NCBI GenBank assembly: GCA_037179515.1
Contig: JAXCGZ010009471.1
Coordinates: forward strand, 103,501 to 167,500
DNA: 64,000 nucleotides
DNA from: Halocaridina rubra
Taxonomy: Eukaryota; Arthropoda; Malacostraca; Decapoda; Atyidae
Direction of reading: 5' to 3'
Shown here: positions 25,928-64,000 of the stretch, piece after piece
How positions within the stretch are numbered: the first letter of the stretch is position 1
How the letters are laid out: every line of letters starts with the position of its first letter
Translations under genes and position numbers: made by a program
Notes under the pieces: model-generated
The model's database searches: none
Told to the model about the DNA's origin: nothing
What the model saw: only the letters and a program-made list of their open reading frames with translations

Positions 25928-63804
<37,877 letters not shown>

Positions 63805-64000
63805 CTGAAACTGAAGGCACGGGAAAAAGAGCTTTTAGCGAGATATAAAAGTCAATGCAAATTTTCCCTCTTCCACAAATACTCTTTTCCTTGAAACTTA
63901 GGAAATAACAAAAGAGTAATTTTAACGAGCTATAAAAAATGAGTAGGGAATACTGTGGTAACGCTTAAAATAAAAGCACGAAACAGTGCTCTTATTAACC

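Overview
This window is eukaryotic, repeat-rich nuclear DNA, most likely from an arthropod and probably a decapod crustacean. The inference rests on AT-rich introns, very long AT/GA/AAT microsatellites, scattered TTAGG/TAACC-type pentamers, many tRNA-derived SINE-like repeats and several decayed non-LTR retrotransposons. There is no operon structure and no bacterial or phage gene. Real coding sequence is cut into short exons with AG/GT borders, so long open frames alone mislead here.

The right 38 kb (25,928-63,804, minus strand) holds most of one gene, the endosomal J-domain protein DNAJC13/RME-8. I placed 30 exons. Their phases agree across every junction and together they encode about 1,821 residues up to the stop codon. 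The 5' end of the gene, about 420-450 N-terminal residues judged against the ~2,240-residue human protein, lies beyond position 64,000. Visible in order are armadillo-like helical segments, the first IWN repeat, the GYF-like domain, a second IWN repeat, the J domain with its HPD triad, two more IWN repeats and the conserved C-terminal tail.

The left part (about 9,886-14,259, minus strand) holds a small, unrecognised gene for a protein with a signal peptide, three exact-length 23-residue repeats with N-glycosylation sites and a hydrophobic segment. An Arg/Asp-rich exon-like block at 1,937-2,158 may be a further or alternative 3' exon of this gene, or belong to a neighbour.

Most other sequence is mobile-element debris: a CR1/L2-like element (6,190-7,790) with truncated relatives at 2,700-3,440, 17,560-18,020, 18,505-18,610 and 19,760-19,960; an RNase H-bearing element (11,750-13,260 and 21,560-22,220); an RTE-like family with a recurrent 3' tail; a second non-LTR element at 29,596-31,330 interrupted by an RTE insertion with a visible target-site duplication; and at least three tRNA-derived SINE-like families.

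The most interesting signals are in the DNAJC13 gene. The 3' end of one exon plus its 5' splice site is repeated in five copies at an exact 49-bp period. A 54-nt in-frame exon 1.8 kb downstream is a diverged but protein-conserving copy of another exon's 3' end. An 87-nt in-frame exon encodes 29 residues I cannot place on the human protein. One intron uses a GC-AG border. The first two suggest repeated creation of exon-end/5'-splice-site duplicates in this gene.
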